A DNA stretch of 64,000 nucleotides from the NCBI RefSeq assembly GCF_051020985.1, contig NC_135010.1, forward strand, positions 7,438,001 to 7,502,000, given 5' to 3'. The stretch is from Nomia melanderi. Its lineage: Eukaryota > Arthropoda > Insecta > Hymenoptera > Halictidae. A model generated the notes under the pieces. That model saw only the letters and a list, made by a program, of their open reading frames with translations. It was not told where the DNA came from and did no database searches. Position numbers and translations under genes: made by a program. Shown in pieces: positions 1 through 12,110 of this stretch; the first letter of the stretch is position 1, and every line of letters begins with the position of its first letter.

Positions 1-3000
1 TCTTCGAGTAGTGGTAGTAACCAGCGATACACTCGCTGCTCGACGTTGCGCTGAAAGAAGAAAAAAAATTACGTTCGTTAAACGTTCATCCCTGGATCCG
101 CTCGTGGTTACATCCACCGCTACGGTTTCCACCCCCGCAGCCGCCCTTCCCGGTAGTGCTCGGTTAATTTCGCCGCGGTATTTTTCCAGGCTTATCGCAT
201 TAATTGCACCGCTGCACCGCGAGAGGGATTAAATTTCGCTTAATGAACAATATCGTGTACCGGCCCCCGGGCTTGCTCGAGCGCGAGCCCTCTCGAATAA
301 ACGAAACGGATTATTCTTGACGGCATCGGGAAAAATCGGCGGACGTACCCGGGGTAGCTGGGCGAGTGTGTTGGTTACCCGGGGATCGCCCACCGCGGTT
401 CGTCGGACTCGGTTAACGGGCTCCGGCTTGTTCCATTTGCCGGCCAGGCAAAACATTTTTACGTTTTAACAATATAATTTGTGCGCGGCTGGTGCTCGTG
501 GCGTTTTCGTCGGAGGTTATCTCTTCCCCTCCGCTTTAACCCCTTTGTCTATACGGTAGTGTTTGAAAAATTGTTCGTGCGCAGGTTGTTTTTCTTTATT
601 TCTGCGCTGGGTAATTCTTTTCGGGCTGGAGGAAGGGGTATTGTATCGGTGAATGTGAGAAATGGGAGTTTGGAAGTGTTGCGGCTGGTTTCTGGATTTT
701 TGATTTTGTGGTTTTTGATTGTTAGCGGTTGTATTGTAGGATTGGTTCTGTATAATGGTTGTGGTTTGTTTGTGGATTTGGAGGTCGATGATTTTGGTTA
801 GATCCAATCATTAACCTCTTCACGATTTATTTGTCTACTATGATCCATACAACTAGTTATTAAGCATTTATCAAGAAAAATAAAATTACAAGCATGAATC
901 TTTGCTTCAAAGTATAGTAATTGATAACAGGAATAATTTAATTTGCATTCAAAAGAACAAAGAAGGGGTTGATTTAATAATGAATAAAAATCGTACGTTA
1001 AAATGAGAAATAGAATTTTGTTTATAATAATAAAATAATGAAGGATTCGCAAGCTACAAATTAAGAAGAATATTCTGAAGAAGACCGAGATTAAATCTTC
1101 TAATTAACTCCTAATATCAAAAGCTCTTTTGTAAAAAATGCATATCAAACGAAACATATCTCTACACAAGACAGTTAATAAACATTACATCACGCTACAA
1201 ACAGAACGCAGAAAAGAACAAAACAAATCAATCGCCAGAAGACCGAGCTAAAGCGAAACACTCGGATCACCGTTTAAGGGCGAGTCGCATTGAGCAGTCT
1301 TTATTAAAACCAGCCCGTCGAAACATTTTCCTCCCCAATTGCAAGGACACCGGAGGCCTGGTCCGAGGAATTAAAGCAGCGAAGACGGGGAAACGCAGAA
1401 GTAAGTAGACAGCCCCTAGGCGGTGCGGATCCCCGGGCAGCCCAGTTTCGAAGCCAAATACTCGCGTCCCGTGAAAAGGATGATTTATTTGGACGCGACT
1501 GCAAATATTTACCGTGCGGAGCGAGGGCTCCCCGGAATAGAAGGAGACCGACAGGTTCACTGACTAAGGGGCTTCCGAGTGGCGGGAAGCGGCCTCGGAA
1601 GAAAGTCGAACGCAAAGAACAGAGCTTATTACAATTAATACCGGTCGCGTCGCGATCGAGCAGCTGACTGTTGAATGGCCCGTAATGCAGATAGGACCGT
1701 TTCCTTTTGAATAGAGCTTAATTCCTCGACTAGCGACACGCTGTCATCTTGTCACAGCGTGACGCAGAGAGGGTGGCAGCGAAAAAAATGTGGAGAAAGA
1801 AGTATTGATAAAGGGTGAAGAGCGGCGGAGGGCGATAAGGGTTGATTTTGATGGATTATCCGCGTCGCCAGCCGGAATTCCGTCGAATCTCGCCGCGCTC
1901 CCATGAGGCTGGATCGCTACGGACGCTGTCATCCGAGACAGAGAAACGCACTCAAGGTTCCCCGTTCCGAGTACTTTTTTCGCGTACTCGCCGGCACTCG
2001 AGCGTATCGATTTAATAATTAATGGGGGACACGCCTGGTCGGTTGACCTACCCCAACGTAACACTCGGCGATCACGGTTTCAGGTAATTACACGGAGTTT
2101 GTAACAAGATAAGCCGGGTAATTTGTTGCTGCTCGTTAAAGAGAACGCGTTCGTTAAACGTTCCAATGAATCTATGATTTTTATGAGAATCCTATGCTCC
2201 CGATGATATTTATAGTTGTTGAATTTATAGGGAGATTATTGGAGTCGTTCGATCGATATGAATATTGAAGAACGTTTAATGCCTCTGAATAAATTACCGA
2301 ATTACCGTGGAAGCCCGTGTTGCTTTAACGGGAAGGAGCCGGTTGAGAGATTGCAAGATATCGACGGCGGTTCGTTGGTACGAGGGAATGTTTTATAACG
2401 ATCGGAAAACTCACCTGTTACACGGCGGAGTTCTGGGAATATCTGGTTGCGAAAGTTCTTTTAATTTATATGGGTATTAACGCGTGGCAATTCTGATTTA
2501 TGGAAGTCCGTTCGCGTTGCAGGAGCCGAACTTACGTGAACTCGTTATTAATTCCAGCGTCGTGTAACCGGTTTGATATTCTAGCTTCGGTATGCGTTCC
2601 ACGATCCCCGAGTATTCCGCGATTAATATTAGTCGTGTAACGTTTCGTATTTGGCAATTAACGCACTTGTATCCGTTTAATGCTTCCGCTAATAAACGTC
2701 TGGAATTTTGGAGAGCAGAACTCTAAGGGCGTCGGGAATTACGCAACGGCAACTTGAATAACCACCGTCAGGCTTCGCGCTGTATTTACTGCAGTTAAAA
2801 TGGCTTGAAAGCTCATTTTACATAATAATCCTTCGGCGCTGGTAATCCTTCTTCCTGAAAGCTCATTTAATTTCTATGCGGCACCGTGTCTACCCTAGTT
2901 GCTGTCATAATGTCAGCGGGCGGCATACTGCACCCCTGTTGGCTTCAATTTAACTCATTTCATCAATTAATTCGATGCTACGTAGTTGATCGAGGATCTT

Positions 3001-4593
3001 CGTGCATTATGAGAGACGCTGTTGAACAAAATCGAATGGAGAGTGGATTTTTTTTAGGGTGCTCGTTGATATCAAATTCGAATCGTGATTGAATAAAGAG
3101 AAAAACGTGTATATAAGCGGTATCTAATTTTATTCTCAATCTCCATGCAGAGTAAACTGTACACTTTAAAGAAGAAATCATTTTCTGTTTCTTAAAATAA
3201 AAATATTTTTATTGCTTCTCTTTATTATGGATAGCATTTTCGAACCCTTAATAGATTTTTAGAGTAAAAGAATCTAGAATAAAAGAATTATTTGAAGTGA
3301 ATAAGGGTGAAAACTTTAATTTGTTGATTAACTAATACCTCAGGAAGGTAATTTCTATCGAAATTTTCCGCTTATTTTCGTGAGAATTAGGTAACGAATC
3401 GGCAATTCTTTTTATTTATTTCTCAATCTTCCGTATTTTTTGTAACAGAAGATACAATTAAGTTCGCGGATTTTCCTTCGGTTCATTTATTAATTAACTA
3501 ATGCCCCGGGCAAGTTAATCCGCGCCGAAATTTGGAGCTTATTTCCCTGAAAATGGGATAAATGGAACGACAATCTGGACACTTGTTTGTTCTCGGGTAT
3601 ATGGTAAAGCCAGGCGGGGTATGTTACCGTAACAAAGCGCATATAACATTTGTTCATTGACGTCCGAGCGAATATTAAATTCGTCGAATAGTTAATTGCT
3701 CGAAACTAGCTTTGAAGATTATTACGACGGGAATCATTTTCATTCTCTCGCTTTTGACCCGGCCGCGTTACAGTGTTTGCCGGTTTCCAGCAATTAATTT
3801 TCACAAAGAGGAAAACTGGAATTACACGGCACCGGGAAAACTGCTTTGTAACTGTTTTCAACGTGTTTGCGGAATGAAGATAAATAACGGGCCCGGGCGT
3901 TGACGTCGACGGGGGAAAAAATGCGGGAGAATCTTGGTGGCTCCATGCGAACCTAATTTCGAGTTTCGGCTTTATTAAAGTCTCGTCTTGAATTAAGTGA
4001 AATTAATGTTTGGCGCGCCACTCGGAACACGATTTAAACGGAGAAACGAATCCGGGCGTTTTAATTCATTCCCCAGGTTTTTTTTTCATGTGCAGTTCCT
4101 TCACGGTTTAAACAGTAATTTTTATTTCTGCCGCGGCTGATTCTTTTACACGTCCGGCACGACAAAGAATTTTTTATAACACTTCTGCGCGAATTTAAAT
4201 ACGTTCCTCTCGTTTCATAAATTTTTGAAATGCTTCGCCGAGATGGAAAGCGTAATTTAACCCCGGCGGACGTGAATTATTTTAATGCGCGCAGGATGTT
4301 TCGGTGTATTTAAAAATTTCAGTTTCCTCCGTATCCTGGCATCCAAACAGCTCGGTTGAAAACGGCAGACTCCAGATAGCAGGATTAATATTGATAGTCA
4401 GCCTAGTCCAATAAAAATGAAGCAACTTGAATTTTTTATGATTCGCTCGCAGCCAACCCGCGAACATTAAACATAGAAACAAAAATATGGTCTACAAATC
4501 TTCTTATCTTCGTTCTACCTCCGCTCTATATTCAGGCAAACAAAGCACTAGGAGTCTCTTGTGTATCAACCAAAAAAAATGAACATATTGGAT
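1..4593. other. Unique DNA, no gene recognised
   Basis: Alternating CpG-rich stretches (about 1-560 and 1260-2060) and AT-rich stretches (800-1250, 2100-4590). Positions 560-800 are G/T-rich on the plus strand. No reading frame here resembles a known protein, and no TTAA-flanked inverted-repeat element was found. A 16-base word, CGTTCGTTAAACGTTC, occurs near both 72 and 2148, but nothing else around the two sites matches. Confidence 0.6.
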
Positions 4594-4612
4594 GAAACAG
4601 GATTCCTGTTTC
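4594..4612. repeat. Short perfect palindrome
   Basis: Two 9-base arms (GAAACAGGA and TCCTGTTTC) are separated by a single T. It could be a dimeric protein-binding site or a small hairpin. No neighbouring gene gives it context. Confidence 0.6.
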
Positions 4613-4732
4613 GCCTGGGATCGTTTGAACAGTTTGTTGTTTATTGTCTGTTATTTTCAATATTTCTTTTGTTTTTCGTAGTGCCGATCGGTTAACAATA
4701 TTTTATATTGAGTATTGAATTCGAGAGTTTTC

Positions 4733-4968
4733 GAAAATTGTTCCTAGTTAAACTTTTTCTGAATTATATGTTTAAAATATTTTAAAAAAAGGTAGAGATA
4801 TGTTTATGCACAACTGTTTCCAAAATTAGTTCTTTGCAGTCGCTAAGAAATTGAAAATTGTTTCTAGTTATAAGTTGTCTAAACCAAATGTTTAAAATAT
4901 CTTTGAGAAAGTTATATGTTTATATAAAACTTTCCAAAATTAGTTATTTACAATCGTTAAGAAATTGA
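4733..4968. repeat. Two-copy tandem duplication, 120 bp
   Basis: The copies begin GAAAATTGTTCCTAGTTA at 4733 and GAAAATTGTTTCTAGTTA at 4853, so the period is 120. Both contain ATGTTTAAAATAT and CCAAAATTAGTT in the same order and end with GTTAAGAAATTGAA or GCTAAGAAATTGAA. Divergence is moderate, which suggests an old local duplication. Confidence 0.8.
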
Positions 4969-5521
4969 ATAACAATTTTTAAAATCTAATTAAAACGTTA
5001 TTAGGAAGTCAGTTATCGCTTACGGAATCTTTCTTGTTATAAGTTCGTCGCGTACCATTTATATTTTCCATTTAAACGTAATCCATAAGACAATGAGTTG
5101 AAACACGTTATTCCCTTTCCAAACATTCATCATGGTCGCGGGAGGATTCCATTTCCAAGATACTCAATTTCAACTATAACTCATATCCTCTAACATGCAA
5201 CGATCACGGTAAGACGCGAGCGTCGATTCTGAAAGCCCGAGAAACTAGAACAGAATAGGTCAACCAGAGATTAAAGATCCATCGTCTCCGGAGAGCGCGG
5301 GCGTTGAATCTTTTAGCAGCTTCGAGGGAAACCGGTAGCGCGAGGCTACCACAGCCCGACGTGAGCTGAGAACAATTTCAGTAATCGACGGCCGCGAGAA
5401 CAAGCGTTAAGGTTACTTCAATCCGGAGTCGCTTTCAGGGGCACATTGTGTGCGGCGACTGGAAAATTAAATAGAAACAGTTGGTACATTTCTTATTTTA
5501 AAATTCAGATTTCAGATAAAA
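4969..5521. other. Unique DNA, nothing recognised
   Basis: AT-rich at both ends with a more CpG-rich middle (5210-5450). No inverted repeat, reading frame or RNA gene is visible. Confidence 0.5.
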
Positions 5522-6127
5522 AATTTTAATATCCGATTTCTAATTTTTAATTCCCAATTTCTAATTTTTATTTCCCAATTTCTAGTTTCTAATTCTCAAT
5601 TTTTAATTTCTAGTTTCTGATTTTCAATTTTTAATTTCTAGTTTCTGCTTCTCAATTTTTAATTTCTAGTTTCTAATTCTCAATTTTTAATTTCTAGTTT
5701 CTAATTCTCAATTTTTAATTTCTAATTTCTAATTCTCAATTTTTAATTTCTAATTTCTAATTCTCAATTTTTAATTTTTAATTTTTAATTTCTAATTTCT
5801 AATTCTCAATTTTTAATTCTACTTTTTAATTTCCCATTTCTAACGTTTAATCTCTAATTTCCCATTTCTAACGTTTAATCTCTAATTTCCAATTTCTAAC
5901 GTTTAATCTCTAATTTCCAATTTCTAACGTTTAATCTCTAATTTCTCATCTCTAACGTTTAATCCCTAATTTCTCATCTCTAACGTTTAATCCCTAATTT
6001 CTCATCTCTAATATTTAATCTCTAATTTCTCATCTCTAATATTTAATCTCTAATTTCTCATCTCTAATATTTAACTTCTAATGTTTAATTTTCAATTTCT
6101 TGATCTCCAATTTCTAATTTCCAATTA
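5522..6127 (+). repeat. Heptamer-based tandem array, 28-bp units
   Basis: About 600 bases made of degenerate 7-mers. In the left half (5522-5825) the 7-mers TTTCTAA, TTCTCAA and TTTTTAA cycle, giving a 28-base unit of four heptamers. In the right half (5826-6127) the 28-base unit becomes TAACGTT, TAATCTC, TAATTTC, CCATTTC. Variants TAATATT and TCATCTC appear near the right end. The array is T-rich and C-containing on the plus strand, with very little G. It is not the TTAGG insect telomere repeat. Confidence 0.9.
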
Positions 6128-9100
6128 CCTGCCGAAGGTAATAAAAGGTTTTATTCTCTTAATTTAATATAATTCCATAAATTAAAAACATACGTTCATA
6201 CCATTCTTCACGCAAAGCTTCTTCGAATTTCCAGTACCGTAGCTCCTGATTTCAGCTTCATACCTGGTACACGACATTATGAGCAATGTTCCATTATTTT
6301 GTTCAATCCCTGTATTCCGCGTGACTAATGGCTCAAATTAGAGCGATCGTAAAAAACGAGACCTGCGTTTGTCTTGCTGATTAAAAAAGTTTCTAGGTTG
6401 CTCGTGGGATCTATGGATCTCGGTGTCTAGCGTGCAAATGGCAGCGGGTGCAGCGAGCAACTTCTAAACACGCGGACAGTATACAAACGCGGGGGTGGAA
6501 ACACGTTGGACGTCTTTCGGCGTAGATTAGAACGTCACATGGTCGGTGTTTACCATATCCATGTATATTTATGCCTGGCTACAGTACCAAACAGAACACG
6601 TGTTCGCAGTGGCGACGGCTGTCGGCGAACGCGACACGACGCTAACAAGAACGTGGACGCAAATTTTTGAAAATATTGTTGCTGGCAGGCGAATGCATAT
6701 GAAATAAATAATGCATAGGTACTTCTGAATATTTAGTATACAATTAAAATAATTTTCAGATGATTGTCTGCGTTTCAAGTGATTGTAATTCATTTTATTT
6801 TAGTAAATTTAGAATGAAAATGGAGAAACCAACTCTGTAGCGAATGAATGGAAAGTACTGAAAAACGTTTGGGTTAAAAATTACGGTACTTATCTCAACA
6901 TTGTAATGTTAAATTGGAATTGGACATTTTTACATTAATAGTTACTTTGAAAGACATTATTTTGAAATTTATAAATTGTAAAAGTAATACTGTAGGAATT
7001 ATTTTTGAAAGGTTTTATATAATCTATGTTTTGCGTTTTGATTTGTAATAATGATTTTATTGTTAAATTGATAGTATTAATTTTAATATTCATTTTTGGA
7101 GGATTCTTTGTTTTCTTCTCGTTTCAAATTTTTTTAATCGATTTTTCCGTTTTAAAGGTCGTTTTAAAGGCAACTATAAGGTTCCGGAGCGTTTTTAAAG
7201 TCTTTCTGTGAGATCGACATATTTTTTATATTCGCAAACCACTCTACTAGTGCTGTAATATTTACAATAGAAAACTGTTTCGATCGAAAATGGAGGCAGC
7301 GATGAAAAAATGTTGTAGACACGGTAACTCGAGAACCGCAACAGGTTGTAACACGAACGGTTTCATTCGATTTTTCAGACTTTTTGAAGGGTCAGTTCCA
7401 AAAGGGAGTCGCGGTACAGATTCCATTTGTATCGAGCAGTTCAATTTACCGTTCCCCGTACTTTTTCCTCGATCTCGTGTACGTCGAAATGCACTCCGGC
7501 CGGCACTCCGTATCACTGCAAATTTAATATTGCTTTTTACATTCATGCAGTTCTCGAATGGAAAAAGTTTCCTCGTTCGAATTCAATTCTGTTTAAAGTT
7601 ATCTTCCTGTACGCTTTTGTGTAGGATGCAGGAACATGTTAGAACGGTCTTGTTAAAAATTTCATGAAAGCTTCATGATGAAATTTTATGAAAAACTAAT
7701 GCTAAACTTTTACTAAGAATTTATATAAAATCAGACTTATGAATTCATTCACCGATTGTATTCTTAAATTTAATTGTGCGAACGTTCCTCTAATCTCTTC
7801 GCACAATTTCCTTTGCAACTAATTGTAAATTTAACCAACTAATTTTCAATAATTCCAAGCGTACATCTCGACAATGAAAATGTTGATAATAGCAAATTAT
7901 TTTTTCGCTTCTTCTGGTACATAATAAATAATATCGACGTGAAACAAATTGTTGCAAAAATCTTCATCCCCAGTTCTACTTGTTATGATACGGCAAGAGG
8001 TTAATCGCACCTAAATTAACACGACAAACAGATATCCGATTCCACTCGAGGGTTAATACACGGCAATTCAAGCGAATATACACTCCATCGTCACCCTGTC
8101 CGATTTAATTTGCATAATATTCAATGACGATAATCGATGAATTTTCACGATAATGCTCACTTTAACCTTCACTTGCGCGCTTCAAATAAATCATCATCCC
8201 CATATGAGTCTACAGAGCAACATAAAACAATCCTTCCGTGTCCACATAATTTCGCGCCGACAGGAAATTCCATCCCTTCAATTAACCCCGAATCATTGCT
8301 TCGTTTATAACTTCATTTCTCTTTCATCGAAATATCCCAGCACCATAGAGTGCACACCACAATGAATTTCTGAATGAGAGTGTAGATAATATAGAATTTT
8401 AACAACGGATAATTTGAGTGGACGTTCCCTGAAATTCGCGCAGCCAGATTTCCAAGTCATTAAATATTCCATACATTATAGCAAACGTTTAAATTGAAAT
8501 ATAGGTGACGGAGAATTTTAGCAGTAAATACGTGAAGTTTCGAAATTTTCATAATGCAATGTCACGAACGTTTAAAGAAAATGTCAAATGTATTCGGAAT
8601 TTATCAACGAATAATATAGATTTCCATTTCGCAAAGAATCCTATATAACATAAATATCCAAAATTCTACATAATTCAAATTTCAGTAATAACAACTAATT
8701 TCTTCAAATCCCTCTCAGATCCCAAACTATTTCATACATCGAACGAACATCAAAACAAAAATCAAAGTAAACCAACGTGCTAAATAACAATGAACTTAGT
8801 AAACAACAAAAACTTCGAAATCCACGCAGGCTTCTCCACAGAGATTCGCCAATTGCAAACGCCTTGTCAAATAAATTGTTCCACCTCATTTCAGCGCAAC
8901 AATTCCCAGTTCCAACAAACGGCAAACGAGTAACAAACGATCCTCTCCGCCCACGGAAACGAGATATTCGATCAAAGGGTGTCGAGATAATATCCGAACT
9001 CTTTGCCACGTCATTACCGTCCGAACCGCCCCGGCAGGATCGTTACGTTGTAACAATCGGTCGCGTGGGCGGTCCGCGAATATTATTCCCTTAATGCACC

Positions 9101-9257
9101 GGCTCCTCGCGTACGATTTTCAAGTGGCGATGCTCCGCGAGGGGGTTGCACGCCGAGGACAAAGGAGTGGGGGGCAAATAATTGAATTTAGATTGAAGGG
9201 TTGTTTCCGTGACGGTGTCTCTCGAGTCGTCTCGCTTTCTCAATTAATTTGTGAGGC
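6128..9257. other. Unique DNA, no gene recognised
   Basis: Mostly AT-rich, with CpG-rich spots near 6400-6650 and 8950-9250. A 125-codon plus frame at 7290-7667 overlaps a 94-codon minus frame, and neither resembles a known protein. A small palindrome, CATGAAAGCTTCATG, lies near 7663-7677. Confidence 0.5.
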
Positions 9258-9285
9258 TTCGCTCGCTCGCGCGCGCGCTCGCTCG
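9258..9285. repeat. GCTC/GC simple repeat
   Basis: A run of TCGC and GC units, roughly (GCTC)n(GC)n(GCTC)n, almost self-complementary. It lies in a CpG-rich stretch (9020-9620). Confidence 0.8.
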
Positions 9286-10558
9286 TGCATCCCGCCCCCT
9301 CGGGCCGCCTGTTTCCCGCTCATCACGAGCTCCCTCAAGTTCATCCCTTGTAAGTCTTCGGCGCTTGGAAAAACACTGTCGGGATAATTCCGCGTTGTTT
9401 TGCTCGCCGCTTTGTGCCTTTGTCCCGCGACAGCACCCTCGATTAAGCACGACGCGACGCGGCCAGCATTATTATGTCGCGGCGCGACGCGGTGCAACGT
9501 GATTGCAGCGGGACGAGCGGAATCATCGAAACATTTTCCGGCGCATTAAATATTTCCCGATGAAACGGCCGGACACGCTGGTTCTGCTCCCTTCAATTAT
9601 ACTCGAGCAGCTCGACGTGACTTTTTCAACCCCTGTTTGCAGCCCTTAACAACTTTCTCTGGGCTCGCTGCGGTGCCCTTGTGATGTATCGAGTGGAGTG
9701 TTTCATTTTGTAATAAGCGACGGGAAAGTTGGCTGGGCTTTTTTATGTTGTATTGCGGCCAGAGTTTGTAATTTTTTTAATTGTAACGGAACAGTTTGAA
9801 TTGTGTTTCGTGTTGTATTTTCGGGAGAGCCTTTACTGCTTTGCTTAAAGCGCGGATTTGAGTTTCACTGAATTATTCGAATTTGTCTAAGTGTCCTGAC
9901 GTCTGGGGAGCGTCTAGGATACGCGAGATGCAAATCGCATGATTTAGGAAACGTATGCGTTGTTAATTGCATTCGTATAAATGAAATCGCAAAGAGAATG
10001 TATCTTGAACGACTGAATGTTTCGTAGACGATGTAGCGACTGATAGTAGGGGTCTTACGGCCGTAAATCAGGACATATGTGCAATAACTGTCACTGAGAA
10101 TAATATGTATACGATTCTGTACAACGAATTCTATCACTAATTTTCCTCGTATATGTATGAATACTTTCCAATAAAACATTGTTAGACATAAGTTTATACG
10201 AACTTTTTTATCTATTTGACCTCGGTAATATGTAGTACAAGTTTGGTCCCGAGATTTTTGGACACTCTGCATACTTACTTCAACAACTCTCACTACAATC
10301 ATTTCTGCTTTCACAATTACATAATACAAAACTATTACTTCATTTCCTCCCAAAATATTCCTCAATATACCATCAGACATCTCAACCCTTCCCCGTCGAC
10401 TGTAATGGTGATCGACCTCCTAAAATCGAAAACTCCAAATGTATAACTTAATTATTCAACTAACGAGAGACTGACATGATCTCCTTCCTTTCAGTATCTA
10501 CTTCGCTGCATTATTCAGACTGTCATAAAAAGAAACGTCAGAAATTTAAGACCCGAAA
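9286..10558. other. Unique DNA, no gene recognised
   Basis: CpG-rich up to about 9640, then AT-rich. A 171-codon minus frame (9865-10380) does not resemble a known protein and is treated as chance. Confidence 0.5.
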
Positions 10559-10562
10559 TTAA

Positions 10563-10779
10563 CACTAGAACTACCAGATGAGTCAACATGGCCCATTCCC
10601 GATATCATCTTTTATAATTATTGAGAAGGCACAGATATTTGTTTGAGGAATTATTAAGGAAACTGATTTAGTAATAGCTAAATTGATATATAAGCTAATC
10701 GAATTCTTAATAACTACACACTTGTGGCTTACACAAAGAAATTCTAAAAAGTCAGTTCAAGTAGTCCATAGTTCTAGTG
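10563..10779. mobile_element. TTAA-flanked MITE, family A
   Basis: A 217-base element between TTAA at 10559 and TTAA at 10780. The left end is CACTAGAACTACC. The right end reads in reverse complement as CACTAGAACTATGG, so the inverted repeat is about 11 bases. TTAA target duplication is the hallmark of piggyBac-type transposases. It has no coding capacity, so it would have to be moved in trans. The same ends recur seven more times in this window. Confidence 0.9.
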
Positions 10780-10783
10780 TTAA

Positions 10784-11753
10784 AAATTCAAAGAAATAAT
10801 AGACAAAGAGTTAACAGAAAATAGTCAACAACAATCAACTCAAACAACGTTAATTCCCTCGCGTGTCAAGCCCAAGAACATTTCTGTCAAAGGGTAAAAA
10901 TAACCATGAATCTACGTCCGACGCTCGGACGCGTCTCACTCGAGCCGATTCCCGACGCTAGGAAGCACGCGACGGCTTCATTCTCTTTCCCCGTCTAATA
11001 AAGTAACAACGGAACCGTCGCGACGAAAGCAAGCAAGCAAGCTAGCAGAGCCGTCTAGCAGAGCCGAGAGCCTCGTCGACAGTGTGTCCGAGATGACAAG
11101 ACGCGATAGATGCGCGACGCGTGTTTAATATTCATGTTGCGTAATTCCGAACGAGCCGTGGCGGGCGCGCGCGCGAGCGCGAGCGCGGTTTCCCCGTTTT
11201 CGCAATTTCCCGGCAGCGTCACGCGATGGAAACCATGAAAACCGCGCCAGTCCGAGACTCCCTTCTCCCCCTTTCACCGTCTCTTTCTCTTCCGCGCGCA
11301 CCGGCCGGGTCTCGTTTTCCTCCTTTTTTCCCCTCCCTCCGTTTTTTTTTTCGAATTACGTGCGCCGCGGGTAACGCCGGCACCGCGGCGCGGCATTTAC
11401 GAAACGCGGAATGAATAATTAATGGACAGCGGCGCGCACCGGCGAGCAGGAAACCCGGAGTTCCGAGCGTTTTTCTAGCGCCGCGCCTCTACGCGTAGCG
11501 GATTTTTGAGGAGCCGATCCACGGGAAACGGGAAATACAAAGGGACGCCGGCCGCTCGGCTTTAAATACGGGGGTTCGTGTAAGAAGCCAAACGATCGGT
11601 TGTGGGAACTGGTTTTCAATTAGCGGGGGCTTTCGACCGCCGTTGTGCCTCTTGCTCTTCGGTTGGATGTTTAGGTGGCAGATTTTTCTAGATCTCCGAG
11701 GATTAATGGGCACTGTTTGATGGGCTTTCAGGGTTATATTTATCGGAGTTAAT
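10784..11753. other. CpG-rich block without recognised gene
   Basis: From about 10910 to 11560 the DNA is rich in CpG and contains a GCAA repeat (11031-11043), two direct copies of CTAGCAGAGCCG (11042, 11055) and a GC/GAGCGC run (11165-11187). In insects such blocks often mark promoters or first exons, but no convincing frame or core promoter was found. Confidence 0.4.
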
Positions 11754-12110
11754 AATTGAGTTGTTGACGGGTCGAGCGATTAACTGCAGTTTCTTGCGGA
11801 TTTAATGTTTAGCGGATGAACATTTTGTTGGGACTTCGGGTATTGAGTTTCTTTGTGTTAGTTTGTTTTTGTTTGGAGTTGATCAGTTTGCGGAATGGGG
11901 AAAGTGTTATCTTGGTGATTAAGTTTGCTGTGATTTTTTGACCATTGAGTTGACGAGCAGAGTGATTAGTTGTGGTTCTTTGCGGATTCAATGTTCAGTG
12001 GACGAACACTTTCTTGGGAGTATTGAGTTTCCTTATATTCGTTTGTTTTTATTTGGTGGAGTTAATCGGTTTGTGGAATGGCAAGAATGTTATCTTATCT
12101 GTAAATTAAC
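11754..12110. repeat. Two-copy tandem duplication, ~186 bp
   Basis: The words TTGCGGATTTAATGTT (near 11795) and TTGCGGATTCAATGTT (near 11981) mark two copies 186 bases apart. Both continue with a GGA-GAACA segment, TATTGAGTTTC, GTTTGTTTTT and GGAATGG in the same order. The region is G/T-rich on the plus strand. Spontaneous reading frames in it differ between copies, so it is not likely to be coding. Confidence 0.85.

Noticed and set aside
5522..6127. Interstitial telomeric repeat
   Set aside because: The heptamers are TTTCTAA-like, not the insect TTAGG repeat.
9885..10275. Possible Tc1/mariner-like element with AGTGTCC ends
   Set aside because: Only about seven end bases match exactly, and the TA flanks do not line up on both sides.
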